NCBI GenBank assembly: GCA_963970005.1
Contig: CAXAMN010001114.1
Coordinates: 1,036,811 to 1,100,810, forward strand
Direction: 5' to 3'
DNA length: 64,000 nt
Source: Durusdinium trenchii
Lineage: Eukaryota; Sar; Dinophyceae; Suessiales; Symbiodiniaceae
The notes beneath the pieces are model-generated. The model made no database searches, was not told the DNA's origin, and saw only the letters and a program-made list of their open reading frames with translations. This document shows, in pieces, positions 10,607 through 22,805 of the stretch. Within the stretch, counting starts at the first letter, position 1; each line of letters opens with the position of its first letter. Both the position numbers and the translations under genes were made by a program.

Positions 10607-12127
10607 CTCAGCCAAGCGATGCGGCTTATCTGAGACCATCTGTCAGCAGAAGGCCCTGTCAACAGAAGGCCGCGGTAAAGCCCATGTAAAAAGACCTGGA
10701 CCTCCAATACGTGGCTTCACGAGCCTGAAGAATCACCAGAAACCTTTTTCGGAGAGGTCTCGGGGTCGCATCGTCTTTTCCAAGTGCTTCCTTTGGGGGC
10801 ACATCATGGATCCAAAATGTGGACCGGTGTCGATGCACAATGAGTTCGGATGACTCCAAATGTGATGGCCTTGTCACCCTCACAGCAGTCAGAATGTGGA
10901 ACACATAAGTCCTGGAAGGCTACACTAGACTATATATATAGTAAAAATATATGCGTGTGTATGTGACAGTATACATGTGTATATATATATATATTATGTG
11001 TGTGTGTGTGTTTTTAATGATAGTTTCTTCAGTCAATCTCCTACAACCCCGGGGTCAGATGACAACGATTCCACCTCAAACATGACGTAGGGTGTGAGTT
11101 TCAGTCTGACCGATACAGTAATATAGCAATAGTAGCCAAAAAGTGCTGACAAGCAAATCTGTTGGAGAAAAACGGTCAATCCTTCTAAATTCGGGGAGGC
11201 AAATCGCATCAAGCATTAAAATGCATTATATAATCATAGAATTGACCATGTTGCATCTTGGTCCTCAGTCATGATGTGCCCATCTCATCTCCAACTTTGC
11301 GCTGAGAGGCCGGAGTCAGATCCCCTGAGATGGCGTGCTTGGCATTCCGACAGACTCGCCTTGGTTCCGATGCCGTGTCCAAATAGAAAAGCCGCCCTCA
11401 GCCCCAAACCAATGTCATCTTCATCTATATATATATACACATATATTATGTTTTCAGGGGTCATTCCATGATCGCCGGAAATTCAGAATCATCACTCATC
11501 TTAAGTTCACATCATCGCATCCACTTCCGAACCGACCTGATGATGTATCCCATGCCTTCCCTGTTCCCACCCACACAACTGAATGGAACCCGTAACATCG
11601 AGACTCAACGAGGGAAATGGTGTGGTAGATGGAACCCTGTTAAACAGGTCCCGTTCGCGTCCGTCCCATGACCACACGCGGCAGTTTCTGTCCAAGTTAC
11701 TTGGTGATGACCTTCGGACACGATAGAGAAAAGTGAGAAAAAGAAAAGCGGACAAAGCTCAACCGTGCTACTAAAATGGACCGTCTGCACCCTGTAGTCC
11801 CCATCAAGAATGTCTTTGCTTGGGGGTGTTCCAACCAACTTTCACTAGGACAGGGGCTTGTCTACCGGCATCTCCAGGCTCATTATGCTTGGCCTCTTGA
11901 GAAGTTCAATCCTCTTCCAGCGTTCCCTTCGGCGAAATGTCAGACTGCCAACGCGTGCCAGTGCACTAGTGCACTACATTCACGACATCAGGGCTGTCAT
12001 GCTCAGCAATGTCAGTCTCGTACTATCTAGTCCCTATCTCCCGCTCCATCTCCTGCTCCATCTGCCCTGCACTCCTGCACCCCCCCCAACAGAAAAGACT
12101 TCAAACTCCTTCCCGATCGCCCCGGAC

Positions 12128-12241
12128 CTTGGAGACGTTGTTCTGCTTCAAGTATCTCTTCAGCGTGGCCAGCTGTCTTGCTCCACTCCCACCAATGATG
12201 TACTGCTGTGTGAGACCCGAGGTGAAGACACCCATCATCAC
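12128..12241 (-). CDS. Channel exon: end of S6 and C-linker start
   Basis: Thirty-eight codons: VMMGVFTSGLTQQY completes S6, then RQLATLKRYLKQNNVSK, the L-x-R-Y-L-x-x-N-x-[IV]-S linker. Acceptor TCCAG|G in phase 0 with the pore exon, donor GTCCGG. Confidence 0.88.
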
Positions 12242-12810
12242 CTGGAGGCGCTGTGAGCGTCTGGCCCACCGGACCGTCTCGGGAGTCATGGGTTCCATGT
12301 GACCATGACGAAACCATACGAAACCCGACCCCAAAGCCGCAAGCTACTTGAAAACCACATGTTGAAGGTGTCCGCGGTGCCTGAAGAATACCCACAGCTT
12401 GGCAAACCTTGACATTGGTCCCCAGCAAAGATGCGAAATGGTCCCCGCCCTCTCTCTGGTTTGAAGAGAATTGTCCTTCCCGTGCACCATGTGATGAATG
12501 TAGTGCCGAAGCAGTGATTTTCATCCAGTCTTAATTACCCTCTTGAATCAAAGTTAGTGACCGTCCTTGCAGCAGATTCCGCGGACATTCCAAAACCGTC
12601 ACTAGAAAAGTTATGCACTGGATTTGTATTTCTTAATGCCAGGTTCCAAGTGCAGTCTGTCCATTCATCTGCAAAAACAAGCCTCACTCATCTTCTACCA
12701 GCGCCCTCTTCCTGCCTCCTAATTACTCACATCTCCCCCCAAACCATCTCATTCCTAGCATCCAACTTCCCAAAGACACGCCCTCCTCCTCGCCGGTGGC
12801 CCCCCCCCGC

Positions 12811-12904
12811 CAGGGCGATCACGAAGATCAGCCCGCCCACGGCCACGGCGAAGAGCCGCTCCAACGGACTGGCCGGCGAGATCTCGTCCATGCCGCCGGA
12901 GAAC
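12811..12904 (-). CDS. Channel exon: selectivity-filter position and S6
   Basis: Reads FSGGMDEISPASPLERLF then AVAVGGLIFVIAL, the filter position and most of S6. The canonical GYG/GFG is replaced by SGGMDE. The E-R-x-F-x-[IV] S6 start is typical of the family. Acceptor CCGAG|G, GC donor (GCGGGG). Confidence 0.92.
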
Positions 12905-13570
12905 CTCGGCCGCGAGGCTTCGGCTTCGCTTGGCAGAAGGGATCGAGAAGGTGGGAAGATGGAGAAGTTGCTTCTGGTGGATGACCCAGGATGCTTCGAC
13001 AATTCTTGAACTGCCGAACAGGGCTGACATGGTGAAGATTGTTGAAGCACGGGTGATGAAGGTTGTTCACATCATCAGATTGCGCAGAAATCATCCGCCA
13101 CTTCAAATGGCGTGGAAGCCACCTGGACCGCGGTTCGGCTCGCAAGGGCGAACGGTTTCAATCAGTTAGGTCTTTCCGCTACGCTTGGACCTCAAACGAC
13201 CCATTTCGTGAGACCTGCGAGTGACTGGGCCCCTCTTCCCACTCCAATCTCCAAAGGAGCTGGGACAAAGCCCAATGCAAAGAAGCCAAGTACTGAGCGT
13301 CAACTCCTGGAGCAGGTCTGGTGTTGAAAGAAGTCTTTTAGATTGTCCAACTCCGGCACCTGGCGCGGTTCCAACGAATTCTATTCTTAAACCTTTTTGA
13401 TTCTAGGTCAGGTGTCCATGTGGTTGTTTGAGCCTGCTTGATTCTAAAAACCAATACAGTATATGAATCAAGCAGGATTGTGGCTTGATGCTTTCGATGA
13501 CTTCCGCTCAGACCAGCCGGTGCGTCCTCCCAGTCCGCAGTCCTTCAGCTGCGTACCCTCCTTCAGCAAC

Positions 13571-13636
13571 CCAAGTCTTCTCGGAGGTGGTGCGGTTGCC
13601 GATGGCGAACCAAAGGCAGCCGGTGAAGTGGGACAC
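13571..13636 (-). CDS. Channel exon: S5 end and pore turret
   Basis: Reads VSHFTGCLWFAIG followed by NRTTSEKTW, the H-[FW]-x-[GA]-C-x-W-F end of S5 and the turret. Acceptor CCCAG|G. The donor is probably GTTGCT. The pore helix (H-W-S-L-x-Q) between this and 12904 was not found. Confidence 0.87.
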
Positions 13637-15009
13637 CTGGGTACCCCAGTGGCAGCCGGACTGGGGTGCACCAGAGAGGCGGATCCCTTGTGTCAAAGGA
13701 AGAAGTCCTAAATAGAAATTCAAATAGAAGAAGGAAAAAAAATGTAATTATGAATGTGCTATATATGCACATGTTGTTGAATATGCTTTCGTGTGTAATT
13801 ATATGCGTTAAAATTATCCATGGATCATAAACAGTAACAGTAAGATCAGTTAGTATGCAAGCATCAACTGCAAACAGCTTCAGCATTTTTTGCATCAACT
13901 CCTTGAATTCTAATGTTGGTGGCGTAACATCTGCAATTATATCCCTAAGCTTCCAGCTGTTTGGGAATAGCACTGTCACGGTTTGACACAATAGTTCCAG
14001 ATTCCCGTGTCACATGTGCAAAAACAAAGGTATGATATATGTTGAGAAAATCAAAGGGTGATACCAAATTTGAAACGTTGCATGATTGCACCACTGCCGC
14101 GCTCATAGCCACACAAAGACATAGCGGGACAAGGCGGGGGAGAAAGAGTAAGCGGCGTGGCCAAGCAGGGGACAAGGTCTGGACAAGGCCTTGGGCCATG
14201 CAAAAGGGCCGACAACACGGACAAGCAGGACAGCAAGGCTGGACAAGGCGGCGCTGTCAAGCAGACCGACAAAGTCTTCACAAGGACAACACTGGGCCCA
14301 CAGCAGCGCAGCGGACAAGGCCTGGACAAGCCCCGGACAAGCCGGAAAAGAAAAGCTCGTGGTGCGGCCACAGCTATCATGGTTAAAGTTAATTACCCAT
14401 TTCTTTCTGAAACTGCTTGAGGAACAAGAGGACACAGGGTTCGCCAGCAGGAGGACACCAAGAGGACAGGAGGAGGACACAGCATTCACAAGCATGGCCA
14501 AAGGACAGAAGGAGACCAAGAGGAGGACACAAAGTACGCAAGCGTGGCTAGAGGACAGCAGGAGGACACCAGCAGGACAAGAGAAAAGCACAGGGTTCGC
14601 TAGTCGTCGCAATCATCGTTGTGGTGGTCGTCCTCACCGTGGGTGGTGGTGGCGTCATTCCTATCCCTTCGCCGCAGCCTGAACCATGACAAAATCAGAT
14701 CAGCTTTGGTGGACTGGTGGGCTATGGTTCTGGTGCACCTTTGATTTGAGTGATGTAAGGTGAAGGAAGAGCAAAGAAAAAAACACTGGAGGGAGGCCTC
14801 TGGAGGCATCAGTTGCATTCTGATGATACCTTTTTTGCAGGCCAACTGGCGAAGACACAAAAAGACATCAATTGAAAACCCTATATTTATATAAATCACA
14901 ACCTCCCAAAAGAAGTCATACGACCTCCATCTCCCACTCGGTGTTGCTTAAGAAGGTGCTCCAGAAAGAGAAACGGGGCGGCTCCGCCGACTGCTTCATG
15001 TCAAGGCTC
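13637..15009. repeat. Intron with GGACAAG/GGACAC degenerate tandem repeat
   Basis: At about 14120-14590 short units built on GGACAAG, AGGACA and AGGAGGACAC recur many times. These resemble, in core, the arrays at 58.9 kb and 62.8-64 kb. The flanks show no exon. Confidence 0.6.
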
Positions 15010-15035
15010 AGCCAGGAGGACGATCAGGACTTTGC
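15010..15035 (-). CDS. Channel micro-exon: S5 (KVLIVLLA)
   Basis: A 26-nt exon, KVLIVLLA, joins in phase to VSHFTGC to make a continuous S5. Acceptor CCAG|G, GA donor (GAGCCT). A longer plus-strand ORF covers the same bases but is best explained as its shadow. Confidence 0.65.
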
Positions 15036-15668
15036 CTGGTTCCAGCGACCGAAATGGCTGGACAGTGTGGAACACTTGCAGCAGGACATGAGTCACAGCA
15101 TGGCCGAAAAAAGCACAGCAAAACACGGCATAGTGTGCAAATTTCAAGAATATGTGAGAAGATCTGAGAAGAATACAGCAACTGCACTGATGTGTCACAT
15201 GTCAAATGTGTGCAGCCATGCTCATGCAGCTCATGCAGCTCAATGAACAACCGACAGTGGGTGATGCTAACTTTGCGGCCCACACTGGCTCACTCTATGT
15301 TGAAGATGTAGGAAGTGGACTGTAACTTAATATTGACTGTTGACTGTCGATTTGATTTGATTCAAAAAACCCTTTTGGGGAGACTTTTGCCCTGCACGTA
15401 GGTAGGGAGGTTTTAATAAGAAGCAGTCAGCATTTACTGTACATGCATTTAACGCAACGTGTTTCTCTCAGAAGTTCGCAAGAATCTAGAATCTAGAGGA
15501 TGTTCTGGTCATCTGCTTCAGGAGCTGCAAGCTTTGGAGTCCCGTCTTGTGATTTTTGCCCCGACTCGGTCTTCGAAAGGCCCTGAGGCCCCGGAGAACC
15601 TGTTCGCCCATCCAGCGCCCGGCCGAACCATCCAGACAGACCTCATGCGGACAAGCGGACCGGACGTC

Positions 15669-15747
15669 TTGGAGCCACGTTGCTGACTTGAACCAAAGGC
15701 CCCAGCGTCTCGGACTGGATGCGTTCCGTGACGTTGGCCATGATCTC
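15669..15747 (-). CDS. Channel exon: S4-S5 linker
   Basis: Reads EIMANVTERIQSETLGPLVQ then VSNVAP. It corresponds to the E-R-I-x-S-E linker after S4. Acceptor CTGAG|G. The donor in phase with S5 is GA (GACGTC). Confidence 0.75.
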
Positions 15748-16033
15748 CTCAGCGAGGACCGGGAGGTGTGAGACACAGCTTCAACGAGACGGCCACCCTG
15801 CCGAGCAAACTCATAGATCAAACCTGGATCAAGAATTTTGCCAGATCCAAAAGATTCCAAAGGGCCGACCCTGGAGGACAAGGGGATTCGTTGATCCGTC
15901 TTTGTCATTACCGAGTGGAAAACCGGCCCAATTGCAAAGGAAGATGGTTGGTCCAATCCAAGGCCATGCTCCACGTCCATGATTGGAGGGAGCTTCTATG
16001 CTTACTTGCTGGTCAAGTGTCTTGCATGCGCAC

Positions 16034-16073
16034 CAGTCGAAGCAACCGCACAATTCGAATGATCCGCGTGGTC
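16034..16073 (-). CDS. Channel exon: S4 voltage sensor
   Basis: Reads TTRIIRIVRLLRL; the open frame extends on both sides (SFAR... and ...VRM). Arginines at every third residue are diagnostic of a voltage sensor. Acceptor GCGAG|G, donor GTGCGC. Confidence 0.92.
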
Positions 16074-16580
16074 CTCGCAAAGCTCAGCATGGCAACGCCT
16101 CCACCGAGGCGTTGGAGCAGGTCACGTCACGGAGTCCAAGGGTTCAAGGGAACATACCATCTACCATCTACCGGAAAACCATCACGTTCAGCCCCGAAAC
16201 TATGGGCGCTGTAGAACTGGCCCTAAAACCAATTCTGCGACAGCAATGCTTCCGCGAGTCACGATGGGCCGCGAGGACTCCCGGGGAGGTTCCACCGACC
16301 GACGCCTGCCCGTTCCATGGTCCGCCGACCGACGGCTGTCCATTCGACCAAATCACCAAGATCACCAAGTGTTTCGGTTGCGACCAACCAACGATCGCTT
16401 TCTCCGGTGCCTTTCGGAACAACAGGTTTTGGCGTTGGTCGGCGATTCGAATTGATTCGACCCTGGTGGAGCAGAATCTTCTCACATTTCTCACCACACG
16501 CATGCATCTATTCGCCGCGGCCACCCGCGGCCACCACTGCAACGAGACCTACCACTGCGGCCTCCTGAGGAGAAGACCAC

Positions 16581-16653
16581 CTCCGACCAGTCAGACAAAA
16601 CGATGACCAAATCCATCGTCAACCAGGTCTTGGCATACCGCTTCAGGATGGTC
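16581..16653 (-). CDS. Channel exon: S3
   Basis: Reads TILKRYAKTWLTMDLVIV then LSDWSE. The R-Y-x-x-T-W-[FL]-x-x-D segment marks the S2-S3 loop and S3 of EAG/CNG-type channels. Acceptor AAAG|G, donor GTGGTC. Confidence 0.92.
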
Positions 16654-16989
16654 CTTTCGCGGCCGTTGGAAGCGTCCAGTGCCCCTTGGCTTTCTTCCAC
16701 CGGTGACCGCCAAGGCGGAGGTGCTGTTTGGCCCAGAACCGGAGATGATGGAACATCATGCGGCATCCACTTAGAGTCGTAGCCAAGAGTCGCCCACGTG
16801 GAAACCTGCTTTAAGCTACAAAAACAATCAAAAACATATGTCCGCCCTGTCGCATCCTTGGGGGGCCACGGGCACTTAGAGATACTTGGATCGAGTAGCA
16901 CTCGCCCCCTCACGCACGACCTGTGGACCGGGGAGCAACTCATAGCAAAAATGTAGACACCTGATAAATTCGCTCATTTGAGATTCAGC

Positions 16990-17760
16990 AACAACTATTC
17001 ATCTATATATTACATCTATAATAGGGGTTGGAATTAAGTGGGTACCTCGGGGGTAGCGATTTTATAGTGCTAAAATGCTGGGACCAACCCCCCTCCAATG
17101 AGGGTCACTTTTTGACCCTATGAAATTGAGGATAACATAGGAAAAGAGTTCAAAAACAAAGATTCAGCTCTATAGAGTTGAGGGCCATCAGTCTATCAAA
17201 AGCTGTAGAAAGTTGTGAATATTGATGGTTTTTGTCTATAAAAATGCAGGTCCCAAGGTACTCCTGAACAGGTGTGCTTGAGTTGTAGTAAGAACCTGGT
17301 TCTCTATAGAATCAAGGTACATGGGTCTCACAAAAATGTAGTAAGAACCTGGTTCTCTATAGAATCAAGGTACAGGGGTCTCAAAAAAACATTAAAATGC
17401 AACTTTCTTGGAAGGCATTGATTTGCCAGTTGGTAGGATGCATTAGGATTTTTCAAAGTGTTTCATATAAAGCGTTCACTTGCTAGGATGCTCCAAATTT
17501 GCTAGCGTCATCCTGACTCATCCAAGATCATCCAAGAACCCATTCCCCAGGGTTCGTTTGAGCAATCCCAATTGCGTACTCTCGGAATCAGGCGAGTTTT
17601 GAACTGGATGCATTGAAAACCTAACATGCAAAACCATGCTAATAATTCTCTATAGAATCAGTATGCCTGAGACATCCAGAATCCCTTCGCTATACTTATA
17701 AGCCTCTATAGAATCAAACTTGTAAAAAACAACAATTCTCTATAAAATCGAGGATCTTGA
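16990..17760. repeat. AT-rich intron segment with recurring CTCTATAGAATC motif
   Basis: A 53-bp direct tandem duplication (units starting at 17285 and 17338) contains TTCTCTATAGAATC. Similar motifs recur near 17646, 17701 and 17733, with CTCTATAGAGTTG near 17168. No ORF of note is present. It lies between the S3 and S2-S3 loop exons of the channel. Confidence 0.85.
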
Positions 17761-18156
17761 AGGACAGGACTTTACAACCTCCATATGAGCCAAGAAAAAG
17801 TTGCTAAAAAAATCGTCTTATCGGGGTCCCAACTCCCGCGATTCTGTAGAGAAATTCCATCCCCTATCATCTATATATATATATGTGTGTGTGTATGTGT
17901 GGGTGTGTGTGTGTGTGTTCTTGTCATCATGGAGGTTAATGATAAAGTCTACATTACTGGACCATGCGTTGATGAACAACACCCTGCATCGCGAAAGTTC
18001 ACATCCACACGAATAGTTCATATTATGGATACATCGAAGCTTGCCAATAGTGGCCTTTGGGATTGAGCCATCTCTTGAGGGACGTGATAGGATACTTCAT
18101 TCTTTCTCATTTACAGTATATACCACACGATATCTGCTGACTTTGGCCCCAGGATC

Positions 18157-18191
18157 TTGATGTTGTACTCCACAGAGCCATCAGCCATCAC
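18157..18191 (-). CDS. Channel exon: S2-S3 loop
   Basis: Reads VMADGSVEYNI, the G-x-x-x-x-D-G-x-V-E loop of this family. Acceptor CCGAG|G continues phase 0 from S2. A GA donor (GATCCT) supplies the Lys before TILKRYAK. Confidence 0.78.
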
Positions 18192-18428
18192 CTCGGCGAT
18201 GACTCTATCGCATCTCAGGTGTGATCACCTGATATAAAAGTGAGGATGAACCCTGGAATATCCTACATATTCAGGAGAAACAAACGTGGTGCCAAGTACT
18301 CTTGACATGTTTCATCTGTCTTTGCATGGCGACTGATGTCTGAAGTGTGGCTTTGGAAGGCCAAAAAAGAACATTCTAAGACGGTATGGATTGTGCTTCC
18401 TCTCGCCGAAAACAGCTGAGGTCCTCAC

Positions 18429-18486
18429 CACCCCAGTGAAGCAGGAGAAGAAAATGTCCAGAGTCCAAAACAGTCGCGTGGTCCAC
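18429..18486 (-). CDS. Channel exon: S2
   Basis: Reads WTTRLFWTLDIFFSCFTGV, the F-W-T-x-D-[IM]-x-x-[SN]-F-x-T-G S2 signature. Acceptor TCCAG|G, donor GTGAGG. Confidence 0.85.
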
Positions 18487-21012
18487 CTGGAGCGTGGGGA
18501 TCGATGGTAGCTGCTTGCCAAGGCTGGAGGGTGCCCAGAAGGACGAGGTGGATTGCGAGAACCCCAAAGATGGAGATGCTTCACATTGGCGAGTTGGCAG
18601 TGCAATGCAGTGCATGTTGCAATCCCTTCTTTGCTGCTCCAGTCTTGGCTGCCCCCTCATTGCTGCTGGATGGGGCACCCAGAATCGACTCCAGTGGTTC
18701 CTTTGTTCCAGTCGTTGCTGTCGCTTCCATTGGTTCCCACGGCTATGGATCCACATCCTGCTGTTCCCTCGCTATCCTGAGAGTTTCAACTCGTGCCCTA
18801 GTCAGGTGTACATTCCGAGTCGTAGCCGGAGATGTATGTTGTTACAACACGGTTCCGTCTAGGAACGTCCCGGATCACGAGATATATTTTGTATAACCTA
18901 TATGACAACCATGTACGAGCTTCTTCTTGAAATCCATGCAGGTTCCCCTTGCTAGCTCACAGACTCCAGCGGCGACCCTTTGCAGTGATTGGACAAGACG
19001 TGGCACCGAACTCACCCAAGATCCCCAAGAAATCCAAAAAAAAATGTATAAAGCCGCAAAACCGGAATGCCGTTCAACCAACATTTGCATTCACATGAGG
19101 CTGAGCAAATACTCAATGAATGGTTATAACTTATAACTATAACACACTTATTAATCACCAAGGTGGCACAGGAAATCAGGGACGACGTAAGTGTAGTGCT
19201 GCAGGAAGTTCGGGTATCGGACAATCAGGTAACGCTCTGAAGGTCCCTACGCACTCAGGCTAGGCCGAGACAAACAATGCCAGAGTCCTTGGCTGAGAGG
19301 GCCCTCCTTTGGTCAAAGAGGAACCCGTTTCTCCGAGCCACTCCATAAAGTCCAGGAAGAGATTCTCTGGTAAGGTATAGGCCTGCCTTGGTGTAGCACA
19401 CGAGGACCGACAGATGGTGATGATGAGGATCTTGGCATGGTGAGGATGAGGATGATACCGTTTTGACCAAAATCGTCATGAACCACACAGCATCCAGCCA
19501 ATCAACCAGCGAATGCGTCAACGTCACCAAAGAACCTCCAAAATGTGCTTTCCGGTTGTCTTCAGCATCGATTGATGTCGACAGACCTGCAGGTCTGTGC
19601 CGCCCCTTGGGGAGCGACAAACAATGTATACTATGAACAATGTGAGCAATGTCCAAGTAGAAAGCCCATCTGCCCATCTGCTAATCAAAGGGGGTGCAAG
19701 CATCCAACAAACTCATACAACCAAAGTTCACGAACGACACAGAGTGACTCCACTTGGCTGGGATAAGCAACTTACAGTACATAGCGTGACCACTTCCCTT
19801 GCCACCCACCGAAGGAGGTTGCATGTATGGTGTTCAGTAGAAAGGCAGATCGATTTGATCGATTCAACCCATCTGTCGGGCTGTTTGGACACCTTCATGC
19901 ACACCATCCCAGGTCCCATCTAGCCGTGGGATCAAAGCCCAAGGACGCGGATCCGTACCCCAAAAACGGGCATAGGCTATAGGGATGTCCACATGCTTTG
20001 GGGATCTTTGGTTTGTCGTCCCGCCTGAGAATCACCCACGCCATGGGTAAACGGAACATCTGCCCTTCCGAGACACATAGGAATCATAACCTGAACCAGA
20101 AGACAGAGAGTCAAATGGAGGGGGCGCTTGTGATCGGTTGAACTGCTCAGAATGATGAAGCCTAACAGGTTCAGAATAGAATAGAAGTACACTGTTGTAC
20201 ACAGTGCAGTCGTGATCCGGTGTGTTATTCGTTTGCAGGTGTGTCATCTGCAGGTGTGTCAGACCTGAAGTTCCGAAGTGATTGCTCGGGCATCACAGAA
20301 CACATTCACACTTCTGCAACAGTCTGATCCTAAAGATAGTGATGTTCAGCTTTAGGCACTGGGAATGCGGCCGACCCAAGATCTCGACCACTTTCAAACG
20401 ACCCCACCCCTTGGGCTAAAAACCCTGCTACAGGGAAAACCCAACCTTGACTGTTTAAAGTGCAAGCACTTGCCATAAGGGATGAGCAGTTTTGAAGAAA
20501 CTTCCGTGATAACTGAGTTATATACCTTCGACCCCTTTCACCGGTGCCTCCCACAGCTCCCTGCTTTAATATATGGCCAAAAATCCATGTCGTACAAGAC
20601 CATGATGAGGCTTCCAAGGTCCCAGCTGATCCGAATATTCGAGTCCGGATTCCTGAGGACCGTCCAGGCGAACACCTTCCTCTCTCTCACTCGACGCTTG
20701 GACGAGCGGTGACTTGTCTGGAGTGTGCTCAGTGTAGGGACGGACCGGAATTCTTATGGACACCCGACAGTTCCTGAATAGAGGGCTTGCAAATGGAAAC
20801 AAGCAAAGCGGATGTCTGTAGTCCACAGCAACAACTTGAAAGGTTGGAAGGATGCCAAAAAGAGATGTATACAAAAGAATGAAACCTGTGTCTAAAGTGG
20901 GGTGAATGCAGGAGTGTCAATGAGAGATATGAGAGGATACATGGAGGCCTTAAATTGTCGCTGGTCGGGCAGGGCACAGGTGTGAGGCGCGGTGTGAGCA
21001 ACATTTCTGCAC
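18487..21012. other. Intron region; S1 exon expected but not found
   Basis: The channel should have an S1 exon between 18.5 and 21.0 kb. I scanned both strands and found only short ORFs without a membrane segment of the right pattern. A plus-strand frame near 20574-20709 looks coding-like but lacks a family match. Confidence 0.4.
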
Positions 21013-21077
21013 CTGATCCAGCATATCGCTTAAGGTTCCACATCAGATCTTTGATACTCCCAAAGTCCCAAAGCTTC
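21013..21077 (-). CDS. Coding-like exon, probable channel N-terminal region
   Basis: Reads KLWDFGSIKDLMWNLKRYAG in the only open frame. Acceptor TTTAG|G, donor GTGCAG. No domain recognised; assigned to the channel by strand and position only. Confidence 0.45.
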
Positions 21078-21123
21078 CTAAATGATGACGTCAGCCGGGC
21101 GACAAGATCCACCCGTGCGACAC

Positions 21124-21208
21124 CGGCTCTTCATAATCGTCGTCCTCCTCCCGGAAGGGCATCGAGCTCTCGGTCTCTGCTTGGCTCCCACGGACTTTCA
21201 TCTTCTTC
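21124..21208 (-). CDS. Coding-like acidic exon, probable channel N-terminal region
   Basis: After CCGAG|G one frame reads KKMKVRGSQAETESSMPF then an acidic EEDDDYEEP before a GTGTCG donor. A second frame (EEDESPWEPSRD...) is also open for most of the exon. The frame is therefore unresolved. Confidence 0.42.
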
Positions 21209-22702
21209 CTCGGACCGGAGACCGGAGTTGCGGAAGGGGACGCTGAGAGGGATCATGCGTTGGACCCCCCCCCCCCCAGATCAAGGAGGCATCTCCTAGC
21301 CTTTTGGTGCTTCTTTGGAGTTCTCGGAGCCCTTTTGGGCAGACAAAAGGCCATTCAAGAGCCATACAAAAACTTCAGACACCCAAACAAAACTGCTTGG
21401 GCTGTCTAGCTGAACATGTTGAGGAACATAAAGCAGCTACGTTGGAGTCTGGCTTGGTGTGTTCCCCAACAACAGCGGATGATGACTTCCTGGAACAATG
21501 GCGAGTCCATCTGCGAGAATTCCTCAACCCCATTGCCATAGATCCCACACAGTATCGGCGGACACTGTTTACATAAGGTCATAAGGGCATAAGGTCAAAC
21601 GGGATGGGCTCACGACCGAAGGGCTCTCTCTCTCTCTCTCTGCTTCCTCTCGGTCGGTCGGACGTGTCCTTTTGGGAGCTGTGAGGCTCGCTCTGCAAAG
21701 CGAAAATCCTTCTGAAATCTTGGTCCTGCTCCGTCTGTGCGTCTTGTTGGGAATGAAGGACCGGTGCACATGCCAGTGTCAGTCTATACAGATTTGCTTA
21801 CCGATCCAAAATCGCTGGTCTGGGGTGACGGGGTGCTACCTCAAGACCGGAGACCGTGTTCAAAACCGATGCTGGGAGAAATTCGCTTTTGGTGGGCAAA
21901 GTCGGGTGGGTAATCAGGAGCCTGGGCCGTCCACGACCAACGACACGTGGTTGGAGTCGTTTCGGCTCAATCCCGAAACATCACCGCTCGTTTGGTGGAC
22001 GGTCATCCCGTGCAGCAAGGGCCCCATTGGGCCCCAAGCAAACCATGTTCATCCAATTTCATCAAGGAGTCATCTGCTTGGCGCTGGTCTTCCAAACTTC
22101 TAGCATCTCCTTAGCCAAACACGTGCTATACTGTGTGTTTTTCACTGCTCAGCATATCAGACCCTGTGTGGCACTCTACAGCTCAAGAGGCGCAAGAGGC
22201 AGGAAGCAGCCCTTGTAAATCATGTGAGCTGCAAAAGCTTGTGAGATATCTCTCAATGGAATCACGTGAAATGAGGTGAACTTCCGCTTGGCACCATTCA
22301 GCGCCATTGGCCCGCCCAAATTCCAGCAGGGCGTCGTATTGAGTCTTGAGCTGGTTCTATGCTTTTCTTGAAGTCACAAAGCCCAAAGCCTTCACAAGGA
22401 AATTAACGGGGAACATGAGGGATGTCTCTTGCTCCTAGAGGGGCTTCTCTGATCTCCAGTCTTCTTCTCTGCTCTTGCCCGGCCATGAATGAGCACCTCT
22501 GTAGCGCCAGGCCGTGGTTGGACAGAACCTACGGCTTCTGTTGAGCCGCGCAGTAGGAGCATCGATCTACACCATCCAAAATTGCTTTGAATCACAACAT
22601 GCTTTGTCCTGTAGTGGATCGGACTTCTTGCCAAAAAAAGAACTATGAAAGTTGCCTTTAGGATCCTCAAGGCTTCCCATGGGCTTCCCTTTCGTGTTCG
22701 AC

Positions 22703-22805
22703 CTCGCCGCACATCGCTCGCCCCAAAAAATCCGAGAGCGTCGAAATCATCCTCCTTTCCGGTCTCTTCGTTCTCTGAGTCCGAGTCGTCGTCGTCCCGC
22801 GGGGC
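22703..22805 (-). CDS. Coding-like acidic exon
   Basis: Reads APRDDDDSDSENEETGKEDD then FDALGFFGASDVRRG. The strongly acidic run and the AG|G acceptor (TTCAG|G) with donor GTCGAA suggest a real exon. No domain recognised. Confidence 0.5.

Noticed and set aside
14872..15246. Plus-strand 124-codon ORF that looks coding (VLQKEKRGGSADCF...)
   Set aside because: It overlaps the minus-strand S5 micro-exon KVLIVLLA, which closes phase with the flanking channel exons. There is no plus-strand partner exon or family match.
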